A DNA stretch of 64,000 nucleotides, taken from NCBI GenBank assembly GCA_965249965.1, contig OZ252262.1, positions 2,418,001 through 2,482,000 on the forward strand, read 5' to 3'. This stretch comes from HXMU1420-13 sp965249965. GTDB taxonomy: Bacteria; Bacteroidota; Rhodothermia; Balneolales; Balneolaceae. Positions 35,830-43,638 of this stretch are shown here, piece by piece; position 1 is the first letter of the stretch; the number at the start of each line of letters is the position of its first letter. The notes beneath the pieces were generated by a model, which searched no databases, was not told where the DNA came from, and was given only the letters and a program-made list of their open reading frames with translations. The translations under genes were made by a program, and so were the position numbers.

Positions 35830-36426
35830 TTACCAGGTTAATACCTGGGTATCAACAAGACTATGAAGCCACCCAAGGAGTCCAATCGAAAATACTATTA
35901 CAATTAGTATATCCATCCATTTCTTATTGAATATCAATCCAAGTGCGAAAAAGATACACCATACACTTAATGTCGCATATTGGCTAATATCAAGGGGAAC
36001 ATCGGTATTCAAAAATTCCTGAAATCCATCAGTTCCATCAACAATTGAGAAGATAATCCCAAGAACATAAAGCCGAAATCTGTTGGCTGTAAAGTGTTCA
36101 AAAAAATCAGTGATTTCTTCTCCTTGAACCGGAAAGAGCAATCCGCTGATAAGATAGGTAACAATGGCATACGCAATGAGATTTAAGAAATGAAGTACAC
36201 TAATCTCGGATAATGGAGAGAGCACAAAACTACTCAGCCACACAAGAATAACGGCAAATAACATATTGATGGTCCACAAAGTGTGAATCCAATATGTTTT
36301 GGTTTCTTTTCTGGTATCAATCATCAAAGAAATTCCGCCTAAAATATGTACTACAGCCAGCCCCAGAACCAAGGATATAAAAACAGAAATGTGTGAAATA
36401 ATGCTCATAGCAAAATGAATTCCCAA
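35830..36426 (-). CDS. Six-helix membrane protein of unknown function
   Basis: The 198 residues are mostly hydrophobic, with about six helices. Recognisable spans include HISVFISLVLGLAVVHILGG, WTINMLFAVILVWLSSFVL and IVIVFSIGLLGWLHSLV. A second possible start is the ATG at 36408 (MSIISHIS). No catalytic motif is visible. It is the first gene of a three-gene minus-strand run and diverges from the OFA transporter. Confidence 0.65.
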   Translation of the reverse strand: MGIHFAMSIISHISVFISLVLGLAVVHILGGISLMIDTRKETKTYWIHTLWTINMLFAVILVWLSSFVLSPLSEISVLHFLNLIAYAIVTYLISGLLFPVQGEEITDFFEHFTANRFRLYVLGIIFSIVDGTDGFQEFLNTDVPLDISQYATLSVWCIFFALGLIFNKKWMDILIVIVFSIGLLGWLHSLVDTQVLTW

Positions 36427-36557
36427 AAAATTTCAGAGATGTTAATTAAGAAATCAACCAAAAACTAATCTACACGATCATGCTTCATATTACTTTCATA
36501 TGATGCCCGTATCTATGCATCGGACTCAAGAAAGACCCATTTTGTAAGAATGTTAAT

Positions 36558-36563
36558 AGGAGG
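36558..36563 (+). promoter_or_regulatory. Unusually strong Shine-Dalgarno of the OFA gene
   Basis: AGGAGG ends 6 bases before the ATG at 36570. Almost no other gene in the window has such a site, so it stands out in this Shine-Dalgarno-poor genome. Confidence 0.8.
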
Positions 36564-36569
36564 TATACC

Positions 36570-38036
36570 ATGAAAAATCGTTGGTTAATCGCAGCTTCGG
36601 CAGTCGGGGTTCACATCTCAATTGGGTCTGTATATGCCTACAGCGCGTGGAAAATGCCCCTTGAAAATATGCTTGGTTGGACGGCAACGAATACTTCAAT
36701 GGCTTTTAGTATTGCCATCTTCTTCCTGGGACTTTCAGCTGCAATTCTGGGTCGTGTTATTGAGAAACATGGTCCTTCTAAAGGCGGACTGCTTTCAGCG
36801 ACTTTCTTTTCCATTGGTTTATTCGGGTCGGCTTTAGCTGTATATCTGGAAAGCATTTGGTTGTTTTATTTGTTCTTTGGGGTGATAAGTGGAATCGGAC
36901 TTGGACTTGGATACATCTCACCCGTTTCAACATTGGTTAAATGGTTTCCTGATCGCAGGGGACTTGCCACCGGTTTGGCCATCATGGGTTTTGGATTTGG
37001 CGGATTGGTTGCCGCCCATTTAATCGATGTATTTAATCCACCAAATGATGAGTTGGTTCTCCCAGTAGAAGTTACGGCCCGTGAATATGTCCAGCTCACG
37101 GAAATAAGCCCTGAGGAAGCCAATGCTGTTATTTTGGATCTTCCAAGTTTGGAAGAATTCAAATCCATAGAAAATGAGCTGATGGAAATGCAGCGAAATG
37201 GAGAAGAGGAGTCAGCTCCTTATTTAGCGTTAAAAGAAACAATTTCACCCTATAAAACTGTGGTCTTTTATGAGAAGTCTAAAATTGTGACGGCTTTCGT
37301 GGCTTTGGGGATTATTTATTTAATCGTGATGCTTCCAAGTGCATTATACATTGCGCCACCTCCGGCAAATTATATCGAGCAGTTTGATCTGAACGGGAAC
37401 GGTGACTCAAAGCGATCGTTGCTATCCGTTCCAGATGTAACAGCCTTTGATGCCATAAAAACCGCTGGATTCTGGGGTTTGTGGATCATGCTTTTTATCA
37501 ATGTATCGTGTGGGATTGCGGTGATAGCCACAGCTAAAAAAATGGGCTACGAAATGGTTCGCCTTTCTGTTGAGATGTCGAGTTTACTGGTGATGGGGAT
37601 TTCATTATTCAATGGATTTGGACGCATATTATGGGCTTCATTCTCTGATTATATCGGTCGTGCAAATACTTATGTAGCGTTTTTTGTGATACAAATGATC
37701 GCATTTCCATTACTCGCAAATCTCACTACAAGCCCAATTCTTTTCATGGTTGTGACTTTTATCATCCTCACTTGCTATGGAGGTGGATTTGCAAGTATTC
37801 CGGCATATATCAGCGATTTATTCGGACTAAAAGAAATGCCAACCATACACGGGTTTATTTTAACTGCCTGGTCGTTGGCCGGTATCGTAGGGCCACTTCT
37901 TAATTCTTATGTATACGAACAGACGAAAAGTTATCAGCAGAGCTTATACATTTTTGGTGGGGCATTTGTACTGGCACTTATTGTTTCTTTGTTGATGAAA
38001 ATCGAGATGCGAAGGGTACAGGCGAAAGTAGCCTAA
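36570..38036 (+). CDS. OFA family MFS transporter (oxalate/formate antiporter type)
   Basis: The 488 residues form a 12-helix MFS carrier starting WLIAASAVGVHISIGSVYAYSAW, an OFA hallmark. The central loop motif LVKWFPDRRGLATGLAIMGFG-type is also present. A long soluble insertion of about 75 acidic residues (about 152-230, VNxxPPNDELVLPVEV onward) separates helices 6 and 7-like spans. Location just before pflB and pflA suggests export of formate or another fermentation acid; the ion is not determined. Confidence 0.87.
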   Translation: MKNRWLIAASAVGVHISIGSVYAYSAWKMPLENMLGWTATNTSMAFSIAIFFLGLSAAILGRVIEKHGPSKGGLLSATFFSIGLFGSALAVYLESIWLFYLFFGVISGIGLGLGYISPVSTLVKWFPDRRGLATGLAIMGFGFGGLVAAHLIDVFNPPNDELVLPVEVTAREYVQLTEISPEEANAVILDLPSLEEFKSIENELMEMQRNGEEESAPYLALKETISPYKTVVFYEKSKIVTAFVALGIIYLIVMLPSALYIAPPPANYIEQFDLNGNGDSKRSLLSVPDVTAFDAIKTAGFWGLWIMLFINVSCGIAVIATAKKMGYEMVRLSVEMSSLLVMGISLFNGFGRILWASFSDYIGRANTYVAFFVIQMIAFPLLANLTTSPILFMVVTFIILTCYGGGFASIPAYISDLFGLKEMPTIHGFILTAWSLAGIVGPLLNSYVYEQTKSYQQSLYIFGGAFVLALIVSLLMKIEMRRVQAKVA

Positions 38037-38069
38037 GATTTACGGCAGCAAAATCTGAATTGCGAATTT

Positions 38070-38148
38070 GTCATTCCGATCGGAGAGAGGAATCTAAAAA
38101 TCAATGGATTAAACAAGATTGTAGATCTCTCGCAACGCTCGAGATGAC
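38070..38148. repeat. Inverted pair of GTCAT...ATCT hairpin repeats
   Basis: Unit one (38070-38095) reads GTCATTCCGATCGG..., and unit two (38123-38148) is its inverted partner ending GAGATGAC. The stems differ from those of the 15.9-kb copy: ATTCC/GGAAT in unit one and ATCTC/GAGAT in unit two. Confidence 0.7.
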
Positions 38149-38204
38149 AAGAGAGAAATCAATACAACCATTCTGTTTTTTATTTGAGTAATAGATATTG
38201 AAGC

Positions 38205-38218
38205 TGGAAGCGCTTCCA
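38205..38218. promoter_or_regulatory. LacI/CcpA-like operator upstream of pflB
   Basis: TGGAAGCGCTTCCA is a perfect 14-bp palindrome with the central CG step typical of LacI-family and CcpA cre sites. It lies 162 bp upstream of the pflB ATG. The cognate regulator is not in the window. Confidence 0.6.
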
Positions 38219-38379
38219 CGGTTAAGTTATTGTAATAATGTTACTTATTTAAGGTGATATGCGCTAAATCTTTATAGGGTCTTCATAATTCGGGAGTAAT
38301 TTTTAGCTGAAATAAACGAGGGCGCAATTAATATCATCGGTGCCCGACTCACTAAAAATCAGCTTTAAATATCACAATA

Positions 38380-40656
38380 ATGAAAGCGATCAATAACAAC
38401 CCAACTTTGCCATTTATCACAGACGAAACCCCTACTGAATATAGAGGCTATACCTCGGGCACATGGAATAATGAGATTGATGTACGAGATTTTATCCAGA
38501 AAAATTATACCCCTTATGAAGGGGATGCTACTTTCCTGGCCGGATCTACAGATACAACCAAGTTGCTTTGGCAGCAAGTTTTAAATCTTATGATGAAAGA
38601 GCAAAAAGAAGGGGTGATTGACGCTGATTCTGAGACCGTTTCATCTATCGTTTCGCATGGACCTGGTTACATCGACGAAGAACTTGAACGCGTAGTTGGT
38701 CTACAAACCGATGCACCGTTAAAACGCTCAATGATGCCTTTCGGTGGTGTTAGAATGGCTCAAAAAGCATTGGAAAGCAATGGATTCAGCTTTTCAGAAA
38801 GAACAAAAGAAGCATTTGCGGCCATCAGAAAAACACATAACGATGGCGTATTTGATGCATATACCCAAGAAATTAGAAAAGCACGAAAGTCTGGTATAGT
38901 AACTGGGCTGCCTGATGCTTATGCTCGTGGTCGGATTATCGGGGATTACCGACGAGTTGCTCTTTATGGAATGGATCGGTTAATAGAGGACAAAATTGAT
39001 CAACTCAATTCCCTTGAAATTCATAACCTAAATGAAGAGACCATTCGATTACGAGAAGAACTTAACGATCAAATCCGTTCTTTGAATGAGCTCAAACAAA
39101 TGGCGGCTAGTTATGGATTTGATATTTCTGGTCCGGCAAAAAATGCTACAGAAGCAGTACAGTGGACCTATTTTGGCTATCTAGCTGCAGTAAAAGAACA
39201 AAATGGGGCAGCGATGTCGTTTGGGCGTGTTTCCACATTCCTGGATATTTACATCCAACGAGATTTAGACGAAGGAACCTTAAATGAAGCAACTGCTCAG
39301 GAACTTATCGACCAGCTAGTTATGAAGCTTCGGATGGTTAGATTTATGCGTCCCCCAGAATATGATGCGTTATTCTCTGGCGATCCAACCTGGGTTACCG
39401 AAGTAATTGGCGGAATGGGAATTGATGGGCGTACCATGGTTACCAAAACTTCTTTCCGTTTCTTGCAAACCTTGCACAATTTAGGTCCGGCACCCGAGCC
39501 AAATTTAACAGTGCTTTGGTCACAGAATCTACCTGAAGGTTTCAAAGACTTTTGTGTGGATACTTCCATTAAAACGTCATCGCTACAATACGAAAACGAT
39601 GATATGATGCGTGGGTATTGGGGCGATGATTACGGAATCGCATGCTGTGTGTCTGCTATGAAAATAGGGAAACAAATGCAGTTCTTCGGTGCCCGTGCAA
39701 ACCTGGCAAAAACCTTGTTATATGCCATTAACGGTGGTAAAGATGAGATTTCCGGCGAGCAAATTGGCCCGGAGTATGCTCCAATTACCAGCGAGTTTTT
39801 GAAATATGATGAACTTATGCCAAAATTCGATGCCATGTTGGACTGGCTGGCAGCTACCTACATGAATGCGTTGAATGTTATTCACTTTATGCACGATAAA
39901 TATTACTACGAGCGACTCGAAATGGCGTTACATGATCGTGATGTATTCAGAACGATGGCGTGTGGTATCGCAGGGCTTTCTGTAGCGGCAGACTCACTTA
40001 GTGCTGTGAAATTTGCTAACGTCCGTATCCTAAGAGATGAAAATGGATTAGCAACGGATTTTGAAACCATTGGAAATTTCCCTGAATTCGGGAATGATGA
40101 TGATCGGGTAGATACCATCGCTCGTGAATTAGTGAAAACCTTCATGGGAAAACTTAAAAAGCAGCCAACGTATCGAAATGCGGAACCAACTCAATCGATC
40201 CTGACCATCACTTCCAACGTAGTGTACGGTAAGAAAACCGGAAATACGCCGGATGGTCGTAAAAAAGGTGAACCTTTTGGTCCGGGAGCAAACCCAATGC
40301 ACCGACGTGATAAAAACGGGGCTGTTGCAAGTATGCGATCTGTGGCAAAATTGCCATATGAGTACGCTCAGGATGGTATTTCCTATACATTTTCCATAGT
40401 ACCGGGAGCTTTAGGAAGAAGAGAAGAAGATCGCAAAACCAACCTAACCAACTTGTTAGATGGTTACTTTAGTGAAGGTGGACATCACATTAATGTAAAC
40501 GTGTTCAATCGCGAAACCTTGATTGATGCCATGGATCACCCTGAAAAATATCCACAACTAACCGTTCGGGTATCAGGGTATGCGGTAAACTTTAATAAGT
40601 TGACCAAAGAGCAACAAATGGATGTGATCAACCGAACCTTCCATGAACGAAACTGA
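38380..40656 (+). CDS. pflB: Formate C-acetyltransferase (pyruvate formate-lyase)
   Basis: The glycyl-radical enzyme converts pyruvate and CoA to acetyl-CoA and formate under anoxia. The adjacent active-site cysteines C422-C423 lie in GIACCVSAMKIG and the radical glycine G733 in VRVSGYAVNF. The 758-residue length matches PflB. It is followed by its activase after an intrinsic hairpin. It implies that this organism can ferment or live facultatively anaerobically. Confidence 0.97.
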   Translation: MKAINNNPTLPFITDETPTEYRGYTSGTWNNEIDVRDFIQKNYTPYEGDATFLAGSTDTTKLLWQQVLNLMMKEQKEGVIDADSETVSSIVSHGPGYIDEELERVVGLQTDAPLKRSMMPFGGVRMAQKALESNGFSFSERTKEAFAAIRKTHNDGVFDAYTQEIRKARKSGIVTGLPDAYARGRIIGDYRRVALYGMDRLIEDKIDQLNSLEIHNLNEETIRLREELNDQIRSLNELKQMAASYGFDISGPAKNATEAVQWTYFGYLAAVKEQNGAAMSFGRVSTFLDIYIQRDLDEGTLNEATAQELIDQLVMKLRMVRFMRPPEYDALFSGDPTWVTEVIGGMGIDGRTMVTKTSFRFLQTLHNLGPAPEPNLTVLWSQNLPEGFKDFCVDTSIKTSSLQYENDDMMRGYWGDDYGIACCVSAMKIGKQMQFFGARANLAKTLLYAINGGKDEISGEQIGPEYAPITSEFLKYDELMPKFDAMLDWLAATYMNALNVIHFMHDKYYYERLEMALHDRDVFRTMACGIAGLSVAADSLSAVKFANVRILRDENGLATDFETIGNFPEFGNDDDRVDTIARELVKTFMGKLKKQPTYRNAEPTQSILTITSNVVYGKKTGNTPDGRKKGEPFGPGANPMHRRDKNGAVASMRSVAKLPYEYAQDGISYTFSIVPGALGRREEDRKTNLTNLLDGYFSEGGHHINVNVFNRETLIDAMDHPEKYPQLTVRVSGYAVNFNKLTKEQQMDVINRTFHERN

Positions 40657-40681
40657 ACATAGATAGAAGATGATGAAACAA

Positions 40682-40717
40682 ACGGGGGCACTTGCCTATG
40701 CGGTGCTCCTGTTTTTT
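40682..40717 (+). terminator. Hairpin with T-run between pflB and pflA
   Basis: Arms ACGGGGGCAC (40682-40691) and GTGCTCCTGT (40703-40712) pair over 10 bp with two G-T pairs, closing an 11-nt loop followed by six T. It would partly terminate after pflB and keep pflA lower. Confidence 0.75.
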
Positions 40718-40731
40718 AAAGAAGTAGAACG

Positions 40732-41466
40732 ATGGAAAATGTACCCGGATATTTGCACTCAATAGAATCAGCTGGCATGCAAGATGGACCAGGAATCCGT
40801 CGGGTATTGTTTTTAAATGGATGTCCATTGAATTGTGTGTATTGCCACAATCCGGATACACGCAAATGCAAAGGCGGAACCAAGACTGATTCGTTCACTG
40901 AGCTAAAAGCCATTTATAAGCAGCAGGATTTACTTCGAAATTGGAAGGGGGGCGTGACCATTTCAGGTGGCGAGCCACTGATCCAGCCTAAGTTTGTGAA
41001 GTCGGTGTTTGAGGGCTGCAAACTGATGGGAATCCACACAGCCCTGGATACTTCGGGTTTCGTTGGCAAACTTGCTGATGACGAATTGCTTTCTAACACC
41101 GATCTTGTTTTGCTCGATATTAAACATTTGGATCCTGAAGGCTACAAAAGAGTTACAGGTGTTAACTTACAACCCACCTTAGATTTTGCAGAACGCCTTG
41201 CAGCAATGAATAAACCCGTTTGGTTACGCTTTGTCCTGGTTCCGGGCTACACCGACGACATGAACGCAATAAGTAAAATGGCAACCTATGCTCGAGAGCT
41301 TGGCAATGTAGAAAGGGTAGAAGTCCTTCCATTCCACAAGATGGGTGAATACAAATGGGAAGCCCTGAATATGGAGTATCAACTATTTGATACCGATGAA
41401 CCTACCAATGATTTGCTTGCCCAAACCAGAGCTCACTTCGAAGATGAAGGGTTAGTGGTTTATTGA
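40732..41466 (+). CDS. pflA: Pyruvate formate-lyase activating enzyme
   Basis: This radical-SAM enzyme abstracts hydrogen from PflB glycine. The cluster motif CPLNCVYC gives Cys31, Cys35 and Cys38 (CxxxCxxC). Other family segments are GVTISGGEPLIQP, LLDIKHLDPEGY and PVWLRFVLVPGYTDD. The 244-residue length is typical. It follows pflB after the hairpin. Confidence 0.96.
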   Translation: MENVPGYLHSIESAGMQDGPGIRRVLFLNGCPLNCVYCHNPDTRKCKGGTKTDSFTELKAIYKQQDLLRNWKGGVTISGGEPLIQPKFVKSVFEGCKLMGIHTALDTSGFVGKLADDELLSNTDLVLLDIKHLDPEGYKRVTGVNLQPTLDFAERLAAMNKPVWLRFVLVPGYTDDMNAISKMATYARELGNVERVEVLPFHKMGEYKWEALNMEYQLFDTDEPTNDLLAQTRAHFEDEGLVVY

Positions 41467-41469
41467 TCA

Positions 41470-41553
41470 GTCATTCCTGCGTAGGCAGGAATCTGGATTG
41501 AATTTGGGCATCAGATTTGAATGAATTTAGATTCCCAAATTCGTAGGAATGTC
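41470..41553. repeat. GTCAT...ATCT repeat with an alternative stem
   Basis: The unit at 41470-41494 has perfect arms ATTCCTGC/GCAGGAAT around a 4-nt loop. A degenerate inverted partner (41529-41553) has ATTCC/GGAAT. The stem sequence differs from the other copies but pairs perfectly. Confidence 0.65.
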
Positions 41554-41624
41554 TTTGAAGTTAGTCGTCATTTCGGATACCGAGCCTATCTCAGTATATG
41601 GTTCAGTAGGATAACAAGTAAATA

Positions 41625-43427
41625 TCAATTCTTATTTAATGTTGATATGGCGACTTTTTTATAATAAAGTCCCTCATCACTATCGAAGATTATCGCCAGA
41701 TTATTTTTTATTTCATAAGAATAAAAAAGCAGTGAATCACCATCCGAAACTAATCCACCAATTATTGATTCTGAATTTCTTCTATTCGGACCACTAACTA
41801 TCCATCCAGTAGGATTCAAACTCTGATAATCAACAGCAGCGATATAGGCAATGTGGTTTGTTGGCTTCCAAAAAGGCTTAACCATATGTTTATGTATCTG
41901 ACCGCTCACATAAATATTCTGATCATCGAAAGTTATAGACTCTAGAGACAAAAGATCGGCTTCTACACCAAAGCGGTTATTTGCCAGTAATTCTCCGGTT
42001 ATAAGATCCGTTCTTTGCAGGTACACAAACATCATCGAGTCTTCACTAAGTGTGTAATAACTTAAGATCTGGTTTTGAACTGTATCTATAGTGAATTCAA
42101 GTAAATGATCTGGTGTAAAAGGTGTTTTCTTATCATAAAGATCCTGTTCCCAAATTATTTTATTGGTAGAATCTCTGCGCTGAATCCACATACTTGCTAT
42201 ATGTGATAAGGGTCTATAAGAAACGGAATATAGTTTGTCAGTACTTCCCGGGATGCTTTCTATCTGGCTTATAAGATGGGAATCAAAATCACTAATTGAC
42301 TCTGGAGAATAATTTAAAGTCCAGATACTATCGTGCCTGCTGAAACTCAGTAATTCATTATTATCATGTGAATTTAACAACTGAATCTCATCTTTAGAAT
42401 CTGAATACAGTGAAATAAAATCCGGTTCTTCTGCTTGTTCAAGTAAGAATGTTTGATAATTGCTTCCATCTTCAGAAAACAATGTAAAAAAGATGAGATT
42501 GCTATCCGGTTCAAATCCCCATTGAATTAGAAACTCAGCTTGTGGAGCATGTAGTAAAGAGTACGAGTAGGCCCAGTAATTTCCCTCTGGTTCAACATAT
42601 TTTTCCCAGATAATTTGGGAATCTTTAATCCTACCTATTTGATAAAACGAAGAAAACCAGACGGATTGTTCAGAATCAATGATGAGTTGTTCTAAAGAAC
42701 CCCCAGAATAATTTTCGATTTCAGTTGCTATGACGTCATCGTTTGAAGGAGATAAATCATAATAAACAGTTTGAGGATTAACCAGATTTTGCGTCAATGA
42801 ATACAAATAAGGAGTTAATTCACTCGTGATGCTCGACGAAATTACAATAGCTAAAGTGGCTTTTGGTATACTAAAATACCATTTATTGAAGGTTAATGTT
42901 TGGAACTGGTAAATACAGAATAGGATCAGAAAACCTATAGTTAACCAATCCAAAAATTCACTATAAGGAAGAGAGTTCTGAATAAAGAAAAGAGCCAATA
43001 TTAGAAGAAAAAGTGCAGAGGTTTGATATAAAGACAAACGGTAAAAAAAATACCAGGTTTCGTGCCTGAAAAATAAGAGTCTAAGTGAGATAAAGTATGC
43101 GGGAAGCAAAATCACCATGTTTATGTACGCAGTGTAATTTTGAGTAATACTTGCTTGCACTCTTTGGTATTCCTGTTCACGTAAGGTTACATTTAAAAAA
43201 TCGACAGCACTCCATGAGTCAACCCAACTAGGGTCAAATAAATAAATTAAAATAAAGACGCTCGATATTGTAGCAATTGTAAAACGTAGAGCAGGGGTAT
43301 AAGTACCTTTTGGAGCATAAGTAACCTTTACTGGATCTATTAAAACGCTACCTAAGGTTCTTAGGTACTTGGGGTCGTAATCCGAAATACTCCCATAAAG
43401 GTCCTTTAATTCTTCTTTTAGGCTCAT
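41625..43427 (-). CDS. Membrane protein with C-terminal propeller-like domain, unknown
   Basis: The 600 residues have about five transmembrane helices in the first 215, preceded by a soluble start (MSLKEELKDLYGSISDYDPKYLRTLG) and a pattern resembling DUF3667-type membrane proteins. The remaining ~380 residues are beta-rich with repeated short strands, such as SVWFSSFYQIG and SMWIQRRDSTNKIIWEQDLY, as in a seven-bladed propeller. No enzyme motif is visible. It is convergent with pflA and divergent from the S9 peptidase gene. Confidence 0.7.
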   Translation of the reverse strand: MSLKEELKDLYGSISDYDPKYLRTLGSVLIDPVKVTYAPKGTYTPALRFTIATISSVFILIYLFDPSWVDSWSAVDFLNVTLREQEYQRVQASITQNYTAYINMVILLPAYFISLRLLFFRHETWYFFYRLSLYQTSALFLLILALFFIQNSLPYSEFLDWLTIGFLILFCIYQFQTLTFNKWYFSIPKATLAIVISSSITSELTPYLYSLTQNLVNPQTVYYDLSPSNDDVIATEIENYSGGSLEQLIIDSEQSVWFSSFYQIGRIKDSQIIWEKYVEPEGNYWAYSYSLLHAPQAEFLIQWGFEPDSNLIFFTLFSEDGSNYQTFLLEQAEEPDFISLYSDSKDEIQLLNSHDNNELLSFSRHDSIWTLNYSPESISDFDSHLISQIESIPGSTDKLYSVSYRPLSHIASMWIQRRDSTNKIIWEQDLYDKKTPFTPDHLLEFTIDTVQNQILSYYTLSEDSMMFVYLQRTDLITGELLANNRFGVEADLLSLESITFDDQNIYVSGQIHKHMVKPFWKPTNHIAYIAAVDYQSLNPTGWIVSGPNRRNSESIIGGLVSDGDSLLFYSYEIKNNLAIIFDSDEGLYYKKVAISTLNKN

Positions 43428-43638
43428 AAGAAAAGCTACTTTTATAAATACAATTATCCAATTAATGCAGCTATTTCTAAATAGTTGGCTAAGATTAACC
43501 CAGTTAAAGAATCAATAGTTGTTGAAGAATTAATTCAGAAATACTAGTTCAAATAATCAAAACCACTCTTTACATTTCTAGCCTTTCAAAGCAGTACGAT
43601 TTTGAGTTACTTCTTTTCGAAATTAAAATGCTATCCGA

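Larger units (their letters stand above)
38037..38379. other. pflB upstream region
   Basis: This 343-bp gap holds an inverted pair of GTCAT...ATCT repeats (38070-38148), a 14-bp perfect palindrome at 38205-38218 and the pflB leader. No Fnr-type TTGAT-N4-ATCAA site is visible, though an oxygen-responsive control would be expected for pflB. Confidence 0.6.

Noticed and set aside
41567..41600. Further GTCAT-like copy after pflA
   Set aside because: GTCATTTCGGATACC resembles the left end but no pairing right arm follows, so it is at best a remnant.
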